Assembly (NCBI GenBank): GCA_003260075.1
Contig: QLIY01000013.1
Coordinates: 124,001-188,000 of the forward strand
Length of the DNA stretch: 64,000 nt
DNA from: Phallusia mammillata
Taxonomy: Eukaryota; Chordata; Ascidiacea; Phlebobranchia; Ascidiidae
Direction: 5' to 3'
Shown here: piece by piece, positions 40,301 to 52,617 of the stretch
Layout of the letters: the number at the start of each line of letters is the position of its first letter
How positions within the stretch are numbered: position 1 is the first letter of the stretch
The notes under the pieces: model-generated
What the model was told of the DNA's origin: nothing
The model's input: the letters and a program-made list of their open reading frames with translations, nothing else
Database searches by the model: none
Made by a program: the position numbers and the translations under genes

Positions 40301-43300
40301 AATTTAGGTTTCAAACGCAAATTAAAAAAACAAGAAAATACCAACTGTATATTCAAGCGCTGCGTTAAAAAAAGGATGGACGGTTTAAATATCTTCGACC
40401 ACAAACCCTAAATAACATTTCAAATTGCTATAATCGATAGTGCACCGTAACCTGGTCTTGGGGGTCGCTGCACATCTTGTAACAACCGGCACACAATGTC
40501 ACATTAAAAGATTTTCAACTGCTAAAATCGATGTCGATGACATATTAAAGCAAATCAAAGCACCAGAGTCTATCGTGCGCGGTGGCCATTGGCAAATCGA
40601 TGTTAGCGTTTTGTTTGGATTAATGCTGCTAATAATGGCAAAAAGACGTAGAAATCGGGCGAGATTTTTTAGGTCGCGTTCAGATGGGTTGGACTTCACA
40701 CTCGACCACACTCGTGCCGCAATTTCAATTTAGTGAATCATTTGGTTGACCTTTTACATTTAGGCCGATCTTTGAGTCGACCTTTTTTGAAAAAAATGGT
40801 TTCGGGCCGGGTTCTGGGCCCGTTACAGTCACAGAAGTACACCACTCTTTGTCTTTTTCAGTTAAGCATTCAAGGAACATCTATAGAGTAAAAAAAACTA
40901 TCGAACCCTCAGTAATTAACAAGTGATTCTTGATGACATCGGAAAAGCTGGGATTTAATATTTTTAAAAAATATTCACAATTTGCGAATGACACTATACG
41001 TGTGAACCAACTTGAAAGATTTCGCGTGTGTTGAAACCGAAACAGAACAAATGATGGAAAAAATTCGGAAACAAGTCGAAATCACGCATTCTTCATTTCA
41101 ATAGTTCGGCCGATGACCTATAAACATTTCGCGAGTACCAACCTGTTTATAACTCGTAGAATGTCCTTTAATCCTATTCATAGCTTAAAGGTTGATTTTA
41201 CGCTCTAATTTTTTCGATTTCGAAATGTACATTAACTGTTTAGTGACATGTAAAGTATGTTTTACGCGCATGGGTACCCAGTTAACATTATTAAAACACA
41301 TGTTAGCTGGTTCGATGATCCCATCAGGATTATCAGGTTGGCCGATTTCCGACCAGAAAAGCAAAAGTTGGCCGAATGACCGAGGTTTTCCCGTTCTGGC
41401 CGGCTACTTGGTCGATTTTTGTAATTTTTCTCAACCTGACAAACAAAACCCTGTGCGGCAAAATACAGCCTTCCTAAGGCCAAAAACCAAAAGAATGCAA
41501 TCTTTCGTTTTTTGTTCACACAACTGAAAACGCTATTCATAGATGTTTATAGATGCATCTTAATTACCTTGTCGAATTTAGCAAATGCGTTTTTGTATTG
41601 GACAATTCGTTCCTCGCCCATTTCACATAGAATATCCTCCACAATGCTCTGCAACAAAAAGTAAGATTTTTCTGACTAGGCTTTGATATTTTAAGTGTGA
41701 CATCATAATAACAAGTCGAGTAAAATTTGAAATGCAGCACTTTGCCACGGACCACAAAACCTACAGAATAAGTCTTCAAATCGAAATGCAGAAGTACATT
41801 TAGGAAAGTACTTCAACATGCCAAAAATGTATTTTTCGTTACAGAGTTTTAAATTTCTATTTATTCATTTAAATTTTGAATTAAGTTTGTGGCATTTGCA
41901 TACCTTAGACAGGGTTCAACTTGAGCCAAAGTCAAACAAATGAACTCGAAAATTATTTTTGGTTTATTTAATTCAGACATAACATTCAAAAGTGACAAAA
42001 AATGCTTTTTTTCATTAATTGAAATCATTATTTAATGTGCTCAATCAGACAATCAATACAAAATATAGTGCAAATGAATTCTTATTGAACAATGGATTCA
42101 ATAGTTTACGTGGTGGTGGGACGTGCCCCCCCCCCGTTCTGGGCCCGTTACAGTCACAGAAGTACACCACTCTTTGTCTTTTTTAGTTAACCATTCAAGG
42201 AACATCTATAGAGTAAAAAAACTATCGAACCCTCAGTAATTAACAAGTTGTTCTTGGTGACATCGGAAAAACTGGGATTTAATATTTTTTCCCCCCCCCC
42301 TTTTCGATTTCGAAATGTACATTAACTGTTTAGTGACATGTAAAGTATCACAATGTTTTACGCGCATGGGCACCCAGTTAACATTATTAGAACACATGTT
42401 AGCTGGTTCGATGATCCCATCGGGATTGTCAGGTTGGCCGATTTCCGACCAGAAAAGCAAAAGTTGGCCGAATGACTGAGGTTTTACCGTTCTGGCCGGC
42501 TACTCGATTTTTGTAATTTTTCTCAACCTGACAAACAAAAACCATGTGCGGGAAAATACAGCCTTCCTAAGGCCAAATACCAAACGAATGCAATCTTTCG
42601 TTTTTTGTTCACACAACTGAAAACGATATTCATAGATGTTTATGGATGCATCTTAATTACCTTGTCGAATTTAGCAAATGCGTTTTTGTATTGGACAATT
42701 CGTTCCTCGCCCATTTCACATAGAATGTCCTCCACAATGCTCTGCAACAAAAAGTAAGATTTTTACTGACTAGGTTTTGATATTTTAAGTGTGACATCAT
42801 AATAACGAGGCGAGTACATTTGAAATGCACTTTGTCACGGACCACAAAACCTACAGAGTAAGTCTTCAAATCGAAATGCAGAAGTACATTTAGGAAAGTA
42901 CTTCAACATGCCAAAAATGGATTTTTCGTTACAAATGAATTCTTATTGAACAATGATGGATTCAATAGTTTACGTGGTGGTGGGACGTACGGTTACAGTT
43001 CTGGCAAAATTGCAAACGACTGTTCATTTATCAAAACACAGCCCCCTGCAATCCTGTTTGTTAGGTGGTTTAATATAAAGAATATTCATCTTAGGTTTGT
43101 CCTTGTCAAAAAATAAGATGAAAATATGGTCCCTATTGGTAAGTAATGAAAATGTCACGTTCCCGTTTGCACGGTTACGCAAAAGATGGGACTGACTGCC
43201 CCCCCCCCGTCAAAAAATAAGATGAAAATATGGTCCCTATTGGTAAGTAATGAAAAGGCTCTGAAGGACTTGTAAAAAGTCTCCTCGAATTACTTTAATT

Positions 43301-46300
43301 CTTGATTCAGGACATTCGTTTATTGGAAGCGCGTTAGCTGAGCCCATAATTATTTTCATTCATTATTCAGATGAGATAAACTTGTTTTTCAAACGAGTGG
43401 AAGTTTAAATGCTTCTTAACTCATCGCGGGTATTTCCCTTACGTCATACGCTTTTAATTCTTGCTTAGAATTTTTCAAATTTTGAACTAAAATTTTACAC
43501 GTCAGGACATGTGCAACAAAAAGGTCACAATTTTAGAGATTCAAATTCCAATTATTTGAATCGAAAGCCCGTTTTAAATCAATTTTCGTAAAATTGAATT
43601 TGATATCACGCTTCACGGGCCCAACACAAAACACTTTTTGTTTGCACTGCTGGATCGTTTTGGAAAATGTAAACCTTTAAAAACATGTAACAAGTGACAA
43701 AAATACAGATGGAGGACATATTATGCATAAACTTTGGTCGTGAACAGACAACCGAAAACAACCAATCATGATTAATGAATCAATAATGAAGAAGAAAATG
43801 ATTTTGACTCATCAGTAAAATCAGCAGACACAAAGCTGTTAAAATGGAGATATATATTTCATCTATACAGGCATCGTTCAGTCTCTAAAAACTTATTCAA
43901 GTATATGCCTAGGGATAGATCCTGCGCATGGCATTTATATTTTCAAAAACAATCAAGGGCTTTTTCCACAAACGCAAAACTGCACGTTCAAGTAACAGGA
44001 AAAGGTGACAACAAACCTGAACCCGCCGTGGGTCACTCGGCCCAACAGTCATCAACCTCTCGCTTAGAGTCTGTTGCTTTTCTTTGGGCGTCATGTTCTT
44101 TGGCAACAAGTTACGCGATGACGTGGCTCCCACCACATGTGACACGGCTGCACAAAAATAAAACAGAACTTGAAATTTAGGAAATACCACGATCAATGTT
44201 CCTTCCATAAGGCTGCGCAAAGCGCAATTCCAAACTGGTCGTGTGCATAAGGTGTGGTCCAAAACCACTTGCAGTTAAGGTAAACAATTGGAGATTGCTT
44301 CTGGTTAACACAGGTGTGATACTAATTTGTGGCCACAGCGTGCACATCTAAAGCTGCTTACAGTGGTCCTCAGTGTGCTCAAGGAGCTTTCGTGTTTGAC
44401 GCAGACACATTAGGCGAAACAATGATTACGACTTGCAAAACTATAGTTACATGCACATGGCCCATTTGCAAAAAAGTTGTAAAAAATACTCTTACATTAA
44501 ATGACAAAAAAAGCTAACATATACATTACACTTTTCCAAAAACACTTATTCGCAAGGAACGTGTTTGATATACATAAGAAAAAGTATAGTAATACAACAA
44601 CAAACACTTCGGTAGCCGTTTAATTGCTTTAAAGGTCATCTGCATTAAAAACCGCATAAGGACGAATTAAGAGAGATAAGCGTAAATCTACCCTCCGGCC
44701 TTTTGTATTGTTTTGCTTGTTACCACAATCAATGTCGTAATTGCAGGTATGCGACCCATGGTTGACGCTTACGCTTTAAGTACTAAATTGCGGGACTGTA
44801 GTTTTGAAAAGAAGGAATTTTTTAGAAATTTTATTCATCGAAAAACTTTTGATTTCTAGAAATGTTCGAACACCCTGTTTTGTGCAAGCGAATTATTGAA
44901 TCGTTTAGCTTGATGCTAATACTGCAACTATAACATTGGTTCTCAACCTTTTCGACAAATTCTTCACTTAACGTCTAAAAAATGTTTTTCCCCGATATAT
45001 ACCACAAAATACATTTTAAGATGCGTGTCATTTTAAGTACAAAACACATATTCCTAGAGCTTAAGTGTCTATTTGCAAACCACATACAAAAATCGAAGCG
45101 AATTTCTCACCTAAACTTAAAATTTTCTCAGTGTTAAAACCACTGAGCTACAGCTTATTCCTGCATATTACTGCCTATTTTCTCAAACGCTAAACTTACA
45201 GATTGACAAAAAAAGTTACGAAACAGAAAAAAAGATTGTATCCTAACCGGCTGAAATTTTATTTAATCCGGCTGAAGTTTTAATTAAAATAAATGTTAAA
45301 AGCGAGACCGAATTCACACTTGCCGTACGTATAACGTAATTTCAATTTATTCTTTTTACCAAGGTGTGTATGTGGGGTGTATTGATTTTTCACCTACAGC
45401 CGTACATTTCACAGAGCTTCGTGTAGGCCTGACTGTAACATACTCTTTTTCTGTAAGTTTAAATATTTGGACTCAATTCGGGATTTTAAATAATGTTGCG
45501 ACTGGTTGGCTCCTAACAAATTCTGTGTTTCCACATAATTTAAAGCAACCAGTTATTACCAGTATTTTAGCACTACTTATATAAACCTACACATACACAT
45601 TTTACAGGAAAACCATTAAAAGCAAAATGCCTTACCATCAACCAGTGCCGACTTTACTGATCCACTGCGTGATACAGTCCTCTTTGCTAATGAACCGCTG
45701 GAAAGAAACGGAGGGGTGCTCTCGTTTCGTGACGTCACGCTTGTTTGACGTGCGACGCTCGTCGGAACAGCGTCACTTTTAGGTGGATTTGCAACGCTTT
45801 CGGGCTTTAAGTTTTGTTGGTTTGTTTGCTCTAAAGGCTGTTGAAGCTTTACAGCATCTCTAGTGCCACTTGTACCGCTTACTTTTCCTGTGTCAATTTC
45901 TGTTTGGTTACTTGTTGATAACTCCGGCTGTGATTTCGTATCAGGCTTAGATGAAGTTTGAAATGGATCAGTCTCTTCAAACAGCGACAGCATCCTTGTA
46001 TCCATTTGCCTTTTGTGACTCGGCGGACGGGAGTAGACAACAACAGGGCTGTCATCTTCATCACTGCTCAGATCTGGGTTGTACTCTTGACCCGGGGTTT
46101 GTCTCCAAGTGGCTGTGGCTTCACGCCGAGTAGGTGTTGATCCTACACTCATTTGGCGACCACGATGGTGCTAAAAATTTGAAGCAACAAGAAACATGTA
46201 AACTAAAACTAACAAAATTTCGGTTGTGGCCTACTTAAACCTTTGACATTAAACTGTGGTTTAATTTTTTACCTTTGAGTTTATTTTGACTTTAAACAGA

Positions 46301-49032
46301 CTGGTTTAGCCTTTTTGGTTTAGCCTGTTTGGTTTAGCTTTTCGATAACCATGACTAAACTTTAAGTAAAAACCTGTGTAACTGTAAATTGGCTTCGTTT
46401 GTTATGTTATGATCTTATCTTAGTTATAACCGCCAATAAACGTATCAACTCAACCGTGACATTTTCGTTCCGTTACAAAGCACACAAAGACTATGCTGCT
46501 GAAAAACGAACTCATCTTTTGAAGATTAGATACTTTTTGTTACTTTCCATGGCAACACGAAACGGAATATGTTTGATGCAATAATAGTTAGTAGGCTGTA
46601 CAAAGATAAAAACATCAATTTATTTATCGCTGGTGTAACCATGTAACCATCAACTGACAGGTACTCTTATGTAACTTTAATTTTCTGGTAAACCCCTAAA
46701 ATAATGTTACGTACCTAAACATGGTGGCAAATCTATGCCTTCGCATTTTCCTATTTTAAGCGACTGTTCGTTTACCCTCTGAACACAAATTGTGTGCCAA
46801 AACACCAAGGCAAAAGCTTGTTTACTTTTAACAGTTTCCCGAGATTATTATAACATTAATTTACCTGCTGGCCTCGTATCCTTGAAGCAGAATGCGCAGC
46901 ACCCATCTCCAAGTTTCTTTCACAACGCAAACGACTTGCTTCGACTGTGTCGCTAATGCAGGGGCCTCGTTTTTTGTACACAACCCTTTTTGCCGTCACG
47001 GACTTCTAAAAATCACAAAACCACGAAAAACACTTCACTGTCTACTCAACTAGTAAGAACTGGGCCATTGCCAACACAAAGAAAACATAATTTTAAAGTT
47101 TGTAATTGCAAATGTTTTGCCAGCATAACGAACAAACAACTTAAGCGAAAAACAAACTAAGTTCTTGTTGTAAACATACGATGCGTCTTTTCTTAAACCA
47201 CAAATCACTGAACAGATTGTTTGCACACAATGGCCTAAAAACGCAGTGGCCTTTGTACATTTAATCAAGGTTCTGGCCAACTGCGCTCGAACCTGTACCG
47301 ATCTGCTTCACTGGAAATGTAGTGTACCTGATTGGAATGTGGTTTCCCGCTGTAGGTCGTCACCAAATTCCTTGCCTGCTGGTGGCCAACGGGATTTCTT
47401 GGGGCACAAACAAGTGGCACAAGTTCGTGATTGCTATTGTTGTTTGGATCCAAGTCACTGCGTTGTTCAGGTTTGGATATTTTGTAATCATTTTTGAGGA
47501 ACACTTCAGGCTGCAACAACAATAAGTTATATGTAAGTTATATTCATCATTAAAAATGACATGAACATTTGTCAAACAGTTCGATAGTATGTGGCTTTTT
47601 ACGTCTATTCAGCCTTTTATAATCCTAATTGGCAATAGCCTTGTATTTGTTATTACTTTACTTCACAGTAACTTTTGCTAAGTTTACAAAATCAGTTACA
47701 ATTTTTTTTTAATTGGTGACATTTTTTTCATAGAAAAGTAGTAAAAAAGTATTAAAGTATAAAACAACAACATTGGGTATGCTGGTAAAAATAGCAAGCG
47801 ATTTTGAATAAATATTATTGTTCAAATGCAAAGTTGATTGAGCACTATATGCATTATATTTGAGTCATCGACTTTTTCAATAAAGCACAATCGATATATT
47901 GTGCGCAGTTTAAACTTGCCAATAAACAGGCGATGTTTTGCTTTTTTGTAAATTTGAAAAGTCAACACGTGACATTTGTTTCGCGCCGATTTGATTTAGC
48001 AGAAAAATGTCTGCTCTTGAGTTAAAACTGTATTATACAAATTATATATATTTAACCATTTTACCTGTGACCCTGAATTTCAATACTAGTCGTTGTTCAT
48101 TTTTTCCAATAGTTCACAATTCGATTAGGAAGTGTTTGTTTGTGAAACTAAAGCAGACCTACCTGATTGCCATTGGCATCCTCAGATAATTGAAATCTGT
48201 GTCGGTTAAGAGAACCGCGTGACTTTGAGATACGTGGTGAAGCACACCGACTTTTTGTTTCCATTCTTAAGGCGCTATCCTTTTCTTTCATGAGTAGCGT
48301 GCCTTCGTCGGGATGCAAGTCGTCTGTTACGATGCCTTCGTCCGTGGATGGCGAAGTTGAATACAAAGGAGATCTCCCACCAGATGGCGACGGAACCTTC
48401 AAGAGGTTACCTTGATCCCGCTCCGCTTGAAGAAAATTGCTGTTTGCAGCCTCACACTCTTGCGATCCACTTAAAGCTGCACGAAATACACAGCCTGACT
48501 CAGTGGAAGATACGTTACAGTTGCCTTCCTCCGAAGTACTGCTATGACGTTGTTGATGTTGTTGTCTGTTATTAGTTGCACTTTTCCAAGCTGATCTTTT
48601 CTTAAGGGCTGCTGACGACAGTGCCGCCCTCGGCGAGGTGCTTGGACTTTTGCTGTCGCGGTTTGAAGAATGTGAGTCACACATGGTTTGCTGAACGAAC
48701 AAGACTTTGAGCTCCGTATCTTTGCATATGGCCCTTTCTAACAAAGGCGACGGACTCGTAAAGTTGGTTGTTAAGTTTCCGGTCCCCCCTTTTTTCCACG
48801 AGCACCCCGCGGCCATGTTGGATCCGTTGTCAATCGACAGAAAAACTATGTCGGCATTTTTTTCTCTCCCCTCCCCCGTTTCAAGAAGGGTATCATCACC
48901 TTTAAACCTATCCTTGGGCACAACCTTGGGTTGCGTTTGCTTACGGACTGACTGAAGTTTTTCAGATGCTGGAAGGTTTTCCCCATCGTTTGAAATGCGA
49001 TAGTGATTATAATAACTGTAAATCCAATTCAT
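30239..49032 (-). CDS. Large protein with disordered N-terminus and C-terminal calmodulin-like EF-hands
   Basis: Nine exons on the minus strand: 49032-48163, 47510-47328, 47005-46865, 46170-45636, 44147-44017, 42741-42661 (copy at 41648-41568), 39183-39026, 32617-32476 and 30325-30239. Every junction is GT-AG and every phase fits, giving exactly 776 codons with stop (775 aa). Residues 1 to about 620 are rich in Ser, Thr, Pro, Lys and Glu with no domain I recognise. Residues about 630-775 form four EF-hands. Loop 1 DKDSSGIISSKQ has Gln at position 12; loop 2 DMDENGKIDFNE is canonical; loop 3 DREQRGCIDVNE has Arg at position 5; loop 4 DNDHNGEINRVE is canonical. So probably two working calcium sites, one per lobe. 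The alternative is two neighbouring genes, with the EF-hand part separate, but no start codon or promoter-like break supports that. Function unknown; calcium-dependent scaffold or regulator is inference. Confidence 0.78.
30914..31002. other. Run of 89 G
   Basis: Uninterrupted homopolymer in the last intron of the EF-hand gene. Proline-only reading frames across it are not genes. Confidence 0.85.
31302..31395. other. Run of 94 G
   Basis: Second long G homopolymer, 300 bases from the first, directly left of the tandem repeats. Confidence 0.85.
31396..32215. repeat. Diverged tandem repeat, unit about 120-140 bp
   Basis: Four to five copies of a unit containing TCTACAAGCTGTCTAAATTT, AATTCGGACAATG, GGGGCTAGTGGGGTAAATNT and GGGGTTACAGGGTTAAACA. 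The last copy is duplicated around a single N at 32134. Confidence 0.75.
33080..33573. mobile_element. Diverged hAT-like element, GCGGCC type
   Basis: Left GGTTGCACAACGTGCGACCG and right AAAAGGTTGTGCACCCTG relate to the 6382-6872 element; no clear target duplication. In an intron of the EF-hand gene. Confidence 0.6.
34085..34430. repeat. Decayed hAT-like copy with G10 join
   Basis: Left GCGGTTTCCAAACTTTATCG, right CCTGGTTGCGAACC. 34173-34234 and 34245-34380 overlap as direct repeats around G10 at 34235-34244. Confidence 0.55.
35518..35562 (+). ncRNA. Hammerhead-like motif (d), one core change
   Basis: GAC, then CTGACGA (35524-35530; U to C within the core), stem II GACAA/TTGTC, GAAAC (35548-35552), GTA triplet and GTC. 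GAC/GTC can form helix I and ACGT is again palindromic. The core substitution would probably reduce or abolish cleavage. Lies in an intron of the EF-hand gene. Confidence 0.4.
35964..36159. repeat. Fold-back element, arms of about 39 bp
   Basis: GCTTCTGACTCAAAATCAG at 35964 is inverted at the right end (CTGATTTTGAGTCCGAAGC, 36141-36159), and the arms continue inward to TTAAAAAT. A one-arm relative lies near 43805-43865. Confidence 0.65.
36774..37854. mobile_element. hAT-like element containing further hAT-like elements
   Basis: Outer TIRs CAGGGGTCTCAAAC and GTTTGAGACCCCTG. Left flank ctctaaaa; the right flank begins ctct and then runs into C10, so the target duplication is cut at the join. 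Inside, CAGTGCTTGTCAACC (37043) to GGTTGAAAAGCACTG (37527) has flanks gactatag/gactgtag. Another pair, CAGTGGTTCTCAACC (36837) and GTTGAGAACCACTG (37390), overlaps it. Confidence 0.75.
37859..37868. other. C10 join between hAT element and LINE fragment
   Basis: Leftmost ten-C run; all shorter runs left of it are G. Confidence 0.75.
37865..38094 (-). pseudogene. LINE C-terminal fragment
   Basis: Frame containing ANRLRSKHVRTAHMLQRWGK and CPHCGADKQ, the tail pattern (helical stretch then CxxC finger) of LINE polyproteins. It runs straight into the C10 run and is truncated there. Confidence 0.6.
38385..38690 (+). mobile_element. SINE tail followed by a second SINE copy
   Basis: AGGGCTGATCCCAG at 38389 is the 3' tail of one copy. 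A second copy follows with AGGCAGGCAACGGTGCTTGTG and TCGTGGGTTCAAATCTAAC (altered box B), the latter partly repeated. Confidence 0.65.
39327..39810. repeat. Direct repeat joined by C10
   Basis: 39335-39571 recurs at 39582-39809; C run at 39572-39581. Intronic in the EF-hand gene. Confidence 0.85.
40810..43260. repeat. Complex duplicated block with three C joins
   Basis: 40815-40970 recurs at 42135-42290; 41210-41850 recurs at 42301-42930; 43105-43150 recurs at 43209-43257. C9-C10 runs at 42126-42134, 42291-42300 and 43199-43208. Confidence 0.8.
41568..41648 (-). other. Second copy of EF-hand gene exon 6
   Basis: An 81-base copy of the exon at 42661-42741 with both splice sites and the same peptide (ILCEMGEERIVQYKNAFAKF). 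The surrounding 41.2-42.1 kb is repeated at 42.3-43.0 kb, with C9-C10 runs at the joins (42126-42134 and 42291-42300). Probably allelic. Confidence 0.8.
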
Positions 49033-51066
49033 GTCGACTCATTTCAAGTCACGGTACGGTTGCCGACATTTTTTCATCACGTTGGAAACGAGCGAAACTA
49101 CGGCTTCAGTAAATAAAGTTGCATTTGCAGTCCAAAACAAATTTATTGCATACTTAGCCCTTAAACACCCATAAAACACTTGTCAGAAGACTAAGGCCAC
49201 GTGTAGATAAAAAAATAATTGATATCGATGATTTTAAAGCAACTGCACAGTTCATTGGATTTTTTCGATATATTCGATTCACTATTACTTGCGGCATCAT
49301 AAATTTTGAATGCTTCCATTCAGCCCTGATCTTTTATCTGCCTCGCATCAAAGCTTTAATGTATCAAGATTATCATCAACACCTGATTAAAGAAAATAAA
49401 CATCCCTTTATATCTTAATAAAGCTTATATTAATATGCCAGATAAAAGCTCGCTTAACTCCATGGCAAAGTTATTCATATTTAAAGCTTCTGTAGCCTGT
49501 ACAGCCTTTAATTGCTAAAAATCGAAGAGCGAGCCTACCGACCGACCAAGCGATAAATAAGCAAAAACGGCGAGCGCAATGATGCATGCTGATTGGCAGC
49601 TTCATGTCCAATTCTAGTCGGTCTGTTTGCCCCCTGGAACGTAAACAAAAGAAGGACCCGGGCCGTGAACTTCTTCAGGCGAAACGGCGATCAATACCGC
49701 GCAGTCAATCGCCAAATTACAGACAAATTGCGGCGTCCATTATGTCACTATAGGAGGAAGGGAGGTATAGCGTTGCGCATGATATCGGCTCTTATGGAAA
49801 AGATGTGGTGGCTCGGAAAGGCCTTGTTGTATTGAGAGATTGCCCGATGATGGTTGAACAGGCATGCATAAGTTTCCAGCCTTTATTTGTCAGCGCTCAT
49901 GCATTTTTGATGGGCGGTTTGGGTGCAATCATTTCGCTATCAGCTATGACGAACCCTCTCCCTTATTGCAAAGCTGTTTTCGGTAAAGACACAGCTGACA
50001 GTGCGGTATATGCAAGATCAATAATAAACCTTCAATAAATGTTGCACGCCCTAACTTATTCACTTTCTGAAACCTCCTGAAAAACTTATTTTATTTATGT
50101 GTGGGATTGCATGATGTTTCTCAATGTCGCCTATTTTCGCTTGCCTTATAAATACGTAACAAAACATTTTAAAATGACAAACGTATTGCGATATTTTTAA
50201 TTGTATTTATTTAAAATAGAAACACAACTTGTAAGCAACAAATAGCGACATTTATAAGCAGATAAACATAAAAACGCAATGGATACTCAAAATGTGCCAC
50301 AAATTGTAAATAAACGAGTGTCTAAATTTCTGTCTTTTGGTGCCTGTGACCAATCATATATCGTTAATCAGTCACGTGAATAAGCCTGTATAACCTTCGC
50401 CACTACATGTGCAAACACACTTAGTCGTATTTAACATACGGGTATGAAATAATGCGCCTAAAGGCATTTTTTGTTTTTAAGGTGTAAAGAAAACAAAGTA
50501 TGAGCCTAATTATATTCCTTTTGTGCACAGGTGTGCCAGTCTTGCTTGAACAGCGATGACCAACAGGGGAATGCTTTGTTGCAAATTATTAATAGTCACA
50601 GTGTATCAAATAGTGATTTTCTGAAAAGCTTTTCTACAGTTTAATTTAAAACTGCCCACACTAGATGATTTTACCTAGGAAAATTTTACATGCTTTGGGT
50701 AAATAAAACTTTTTATTCCTTGTGTGATAAATTGTTTATCTGGTTCGCCCATATGTTTGTCACTTGGTTATTGCAACGGTTTATAACCTTTATGTTTAAA
50801 AACAGACTAGGGGTTGACAAGACAAAAATGGTAGAGAACCACCGGCCTAAATAAGGTTCATAGTTATGGGGTGACGTTTCCAATTAAGGATCTGACGGAA
50901 AATTACGACCTAAAATACATTTTTATATCCATAATCCATAATTTTCCATTAGTGTTAAGTGTCTATTTTAAAGTAGTGTCAAGTGTCCATTCGGACTTTG
51001 TTAGCACTCCGTAATTCTGCATTTTATGTTTGTGTGATACAGAGCCTAATGTAGCACTGAAATTCG
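49033..51066. other. Intergenic, upstream of EF-hand gene
   Basis: No gene or element supported. A possible hAT-like end (AGAGAACCACCGG) lies near 50835. Confidence 0.5.
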
Positions 51067-52617
51067 TCACACAATATTGCTAGAAACGCAACAAGCGCAA
51101 ACTATGCACATGAGCAGAATACTGGCCAGTACACAACCGATTATGGCTACTGTTCCGACGTTGGTAGAAAGCATTCTCCAAATCACTTTGGCACATCCAT
51201 CCATATGTATACTGCCATCTACCGCACTGTGTGAAAGACCGCAACCTTCGCTAGAGGTCGTACAGCAGCTGTCCGGAACCGGATTTTCCCCCAGTGGCAA
51301 AACGCTACACATTTGTGTCCACACTTAGCAGCGATAGATAGTTCAAAGGACAACGAAATATGAAGTGTTTTAGCTGTATTAATAATTCTTTTCAGCCACT
51401 TTGTCGCCAGACATTCGTTTTGTTTTTAGGGCTTTGTAACGAAATCCGAATGTATACGACTGCGGCAGTACTGCAGTTTAATCTTTTTGACACAAAAGCA
51501 GTCTTACAAATCTTTTTACGAACATTAATGTAATTTATCAATGTGGCACAAGCCCAAAATGAACAATAACAGTCACTGTGTACAAGACCCAATAAATTAA
51601 ATACAGCTGTTACTATCGGTAGTGTTACAGACATCAATACGAAATTAACGATATACTACTGTGATACCTTGCTTCAGCGTCCTGTCGTGCTTGGTACATC
51701 CATGGAATACTATCAGTCCAGTCCAGGTATGAGTCAACGCCACAGCAGGAAAATTGCGACTGAATAAAGTCTAGTATCTGTCCGGTATGGTTGTAAGCTA
51801 AAAGCAGTTCTGCAAAAAAAAACATAAAACGCTTTGATTTACGGTTTCATTTCATTGTTACCGAAAAACGCAGGTAAAGTTTCTTACTTTCTGTGGAAAC
51901 CTTAAGTCCGGTTTGAATGGAGTCTTTGTAGAAAAAGGTCAAAGCAGATACCGCTACTAGTGCTGTCAAAACCAACACAAGGCAAGCAACGTATATCTAA
52001 AACACAACAATTATGACAGCTAGTAGCATCAGCATGACCAAACAAGACGTATTGTTTTATTTATTCATTCGCCACCGGTAAAAACTACTCGGTAGAAACT
52101 TTTGGAGCAGTGTTACTGTATCAAATAGATCAGATTTAGCAAATTGAATTCAATGAAGCAAATGCAATTTTTAAACTAGTTTAATTTCAGCTCAAGTTAT
52201 TTGCCAAAGAGCACGAAATACGACTTTAAAATAGAAAACAAAGCAACCTATGAATACCTTCAGCATCCATCCTGATTCTAGATAAGCCCCACAACATCCA
52301 CACAAGGCTATTAAAAGCACAACGGAGCCGAATACAATAAATAACAATGGAGCACTTCCCAAAAAATCCACGGCAGTCTTCACTTCATCTTGCAAAAATA
52401 CATTTTTAAACTTGTTGTAAAAATGTTTTCCAGCAAAACAAGTCAATTTCATCACCAATTCAACAATGAATATCAACTTACCGAATTGAAGATGCTTCAA
52501 GATGTCAGTTACATTTGATTGTACAATCACACCACATATAATACATGCTAATCCCGCTAATGCGATGACACTGTTTAATACAATGAGACATTTTCTTGCA
52601 CACTCGTACCCGCCCAT
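51067..52617 (-). CDS. Tetraspanin
   Basis: Five exons on the minus strand: 52617-52482, 52388-52258, 51996-51888, 51809-51668 and 51304-51067, in phase, 251 residues. Four membrane segments are visible: LIVLNSVIALAGLACIICGV, then LLFIVFGSVVLLIALCGCCG, then VACLVLVLTALVAVSALTFF, and near the end VAIIGCVLASILLMCIVCAC. The large extracellular loop has the family CCG (SCCGVDSYLDW), then DSCC and two more cysteines (EGCGL, DGCAK). Juxtamembrane cysteines are candidate palmitoylation sites. The last acceptor (gtgtag, at 51305-51310) lies within an open stretch and has a poor pyrimidine tract, but it is the one I found that keeps frame. Tetraspanins organise membrane protein complexes; which subfamily this is I cannot say. 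Confidence 0.92.

Noticed and set aside
40440-40733. 97-codon frame on the plus strand
   Set aside because: Within an intron of the EF-hand gene, no recognisable domain, not supported by splice or codon pattern.
49593-50038. Two overlapping open frames upstream of the EF-hand gene
   Set aside because: No domain, different frames, ordinary intergenic composition.
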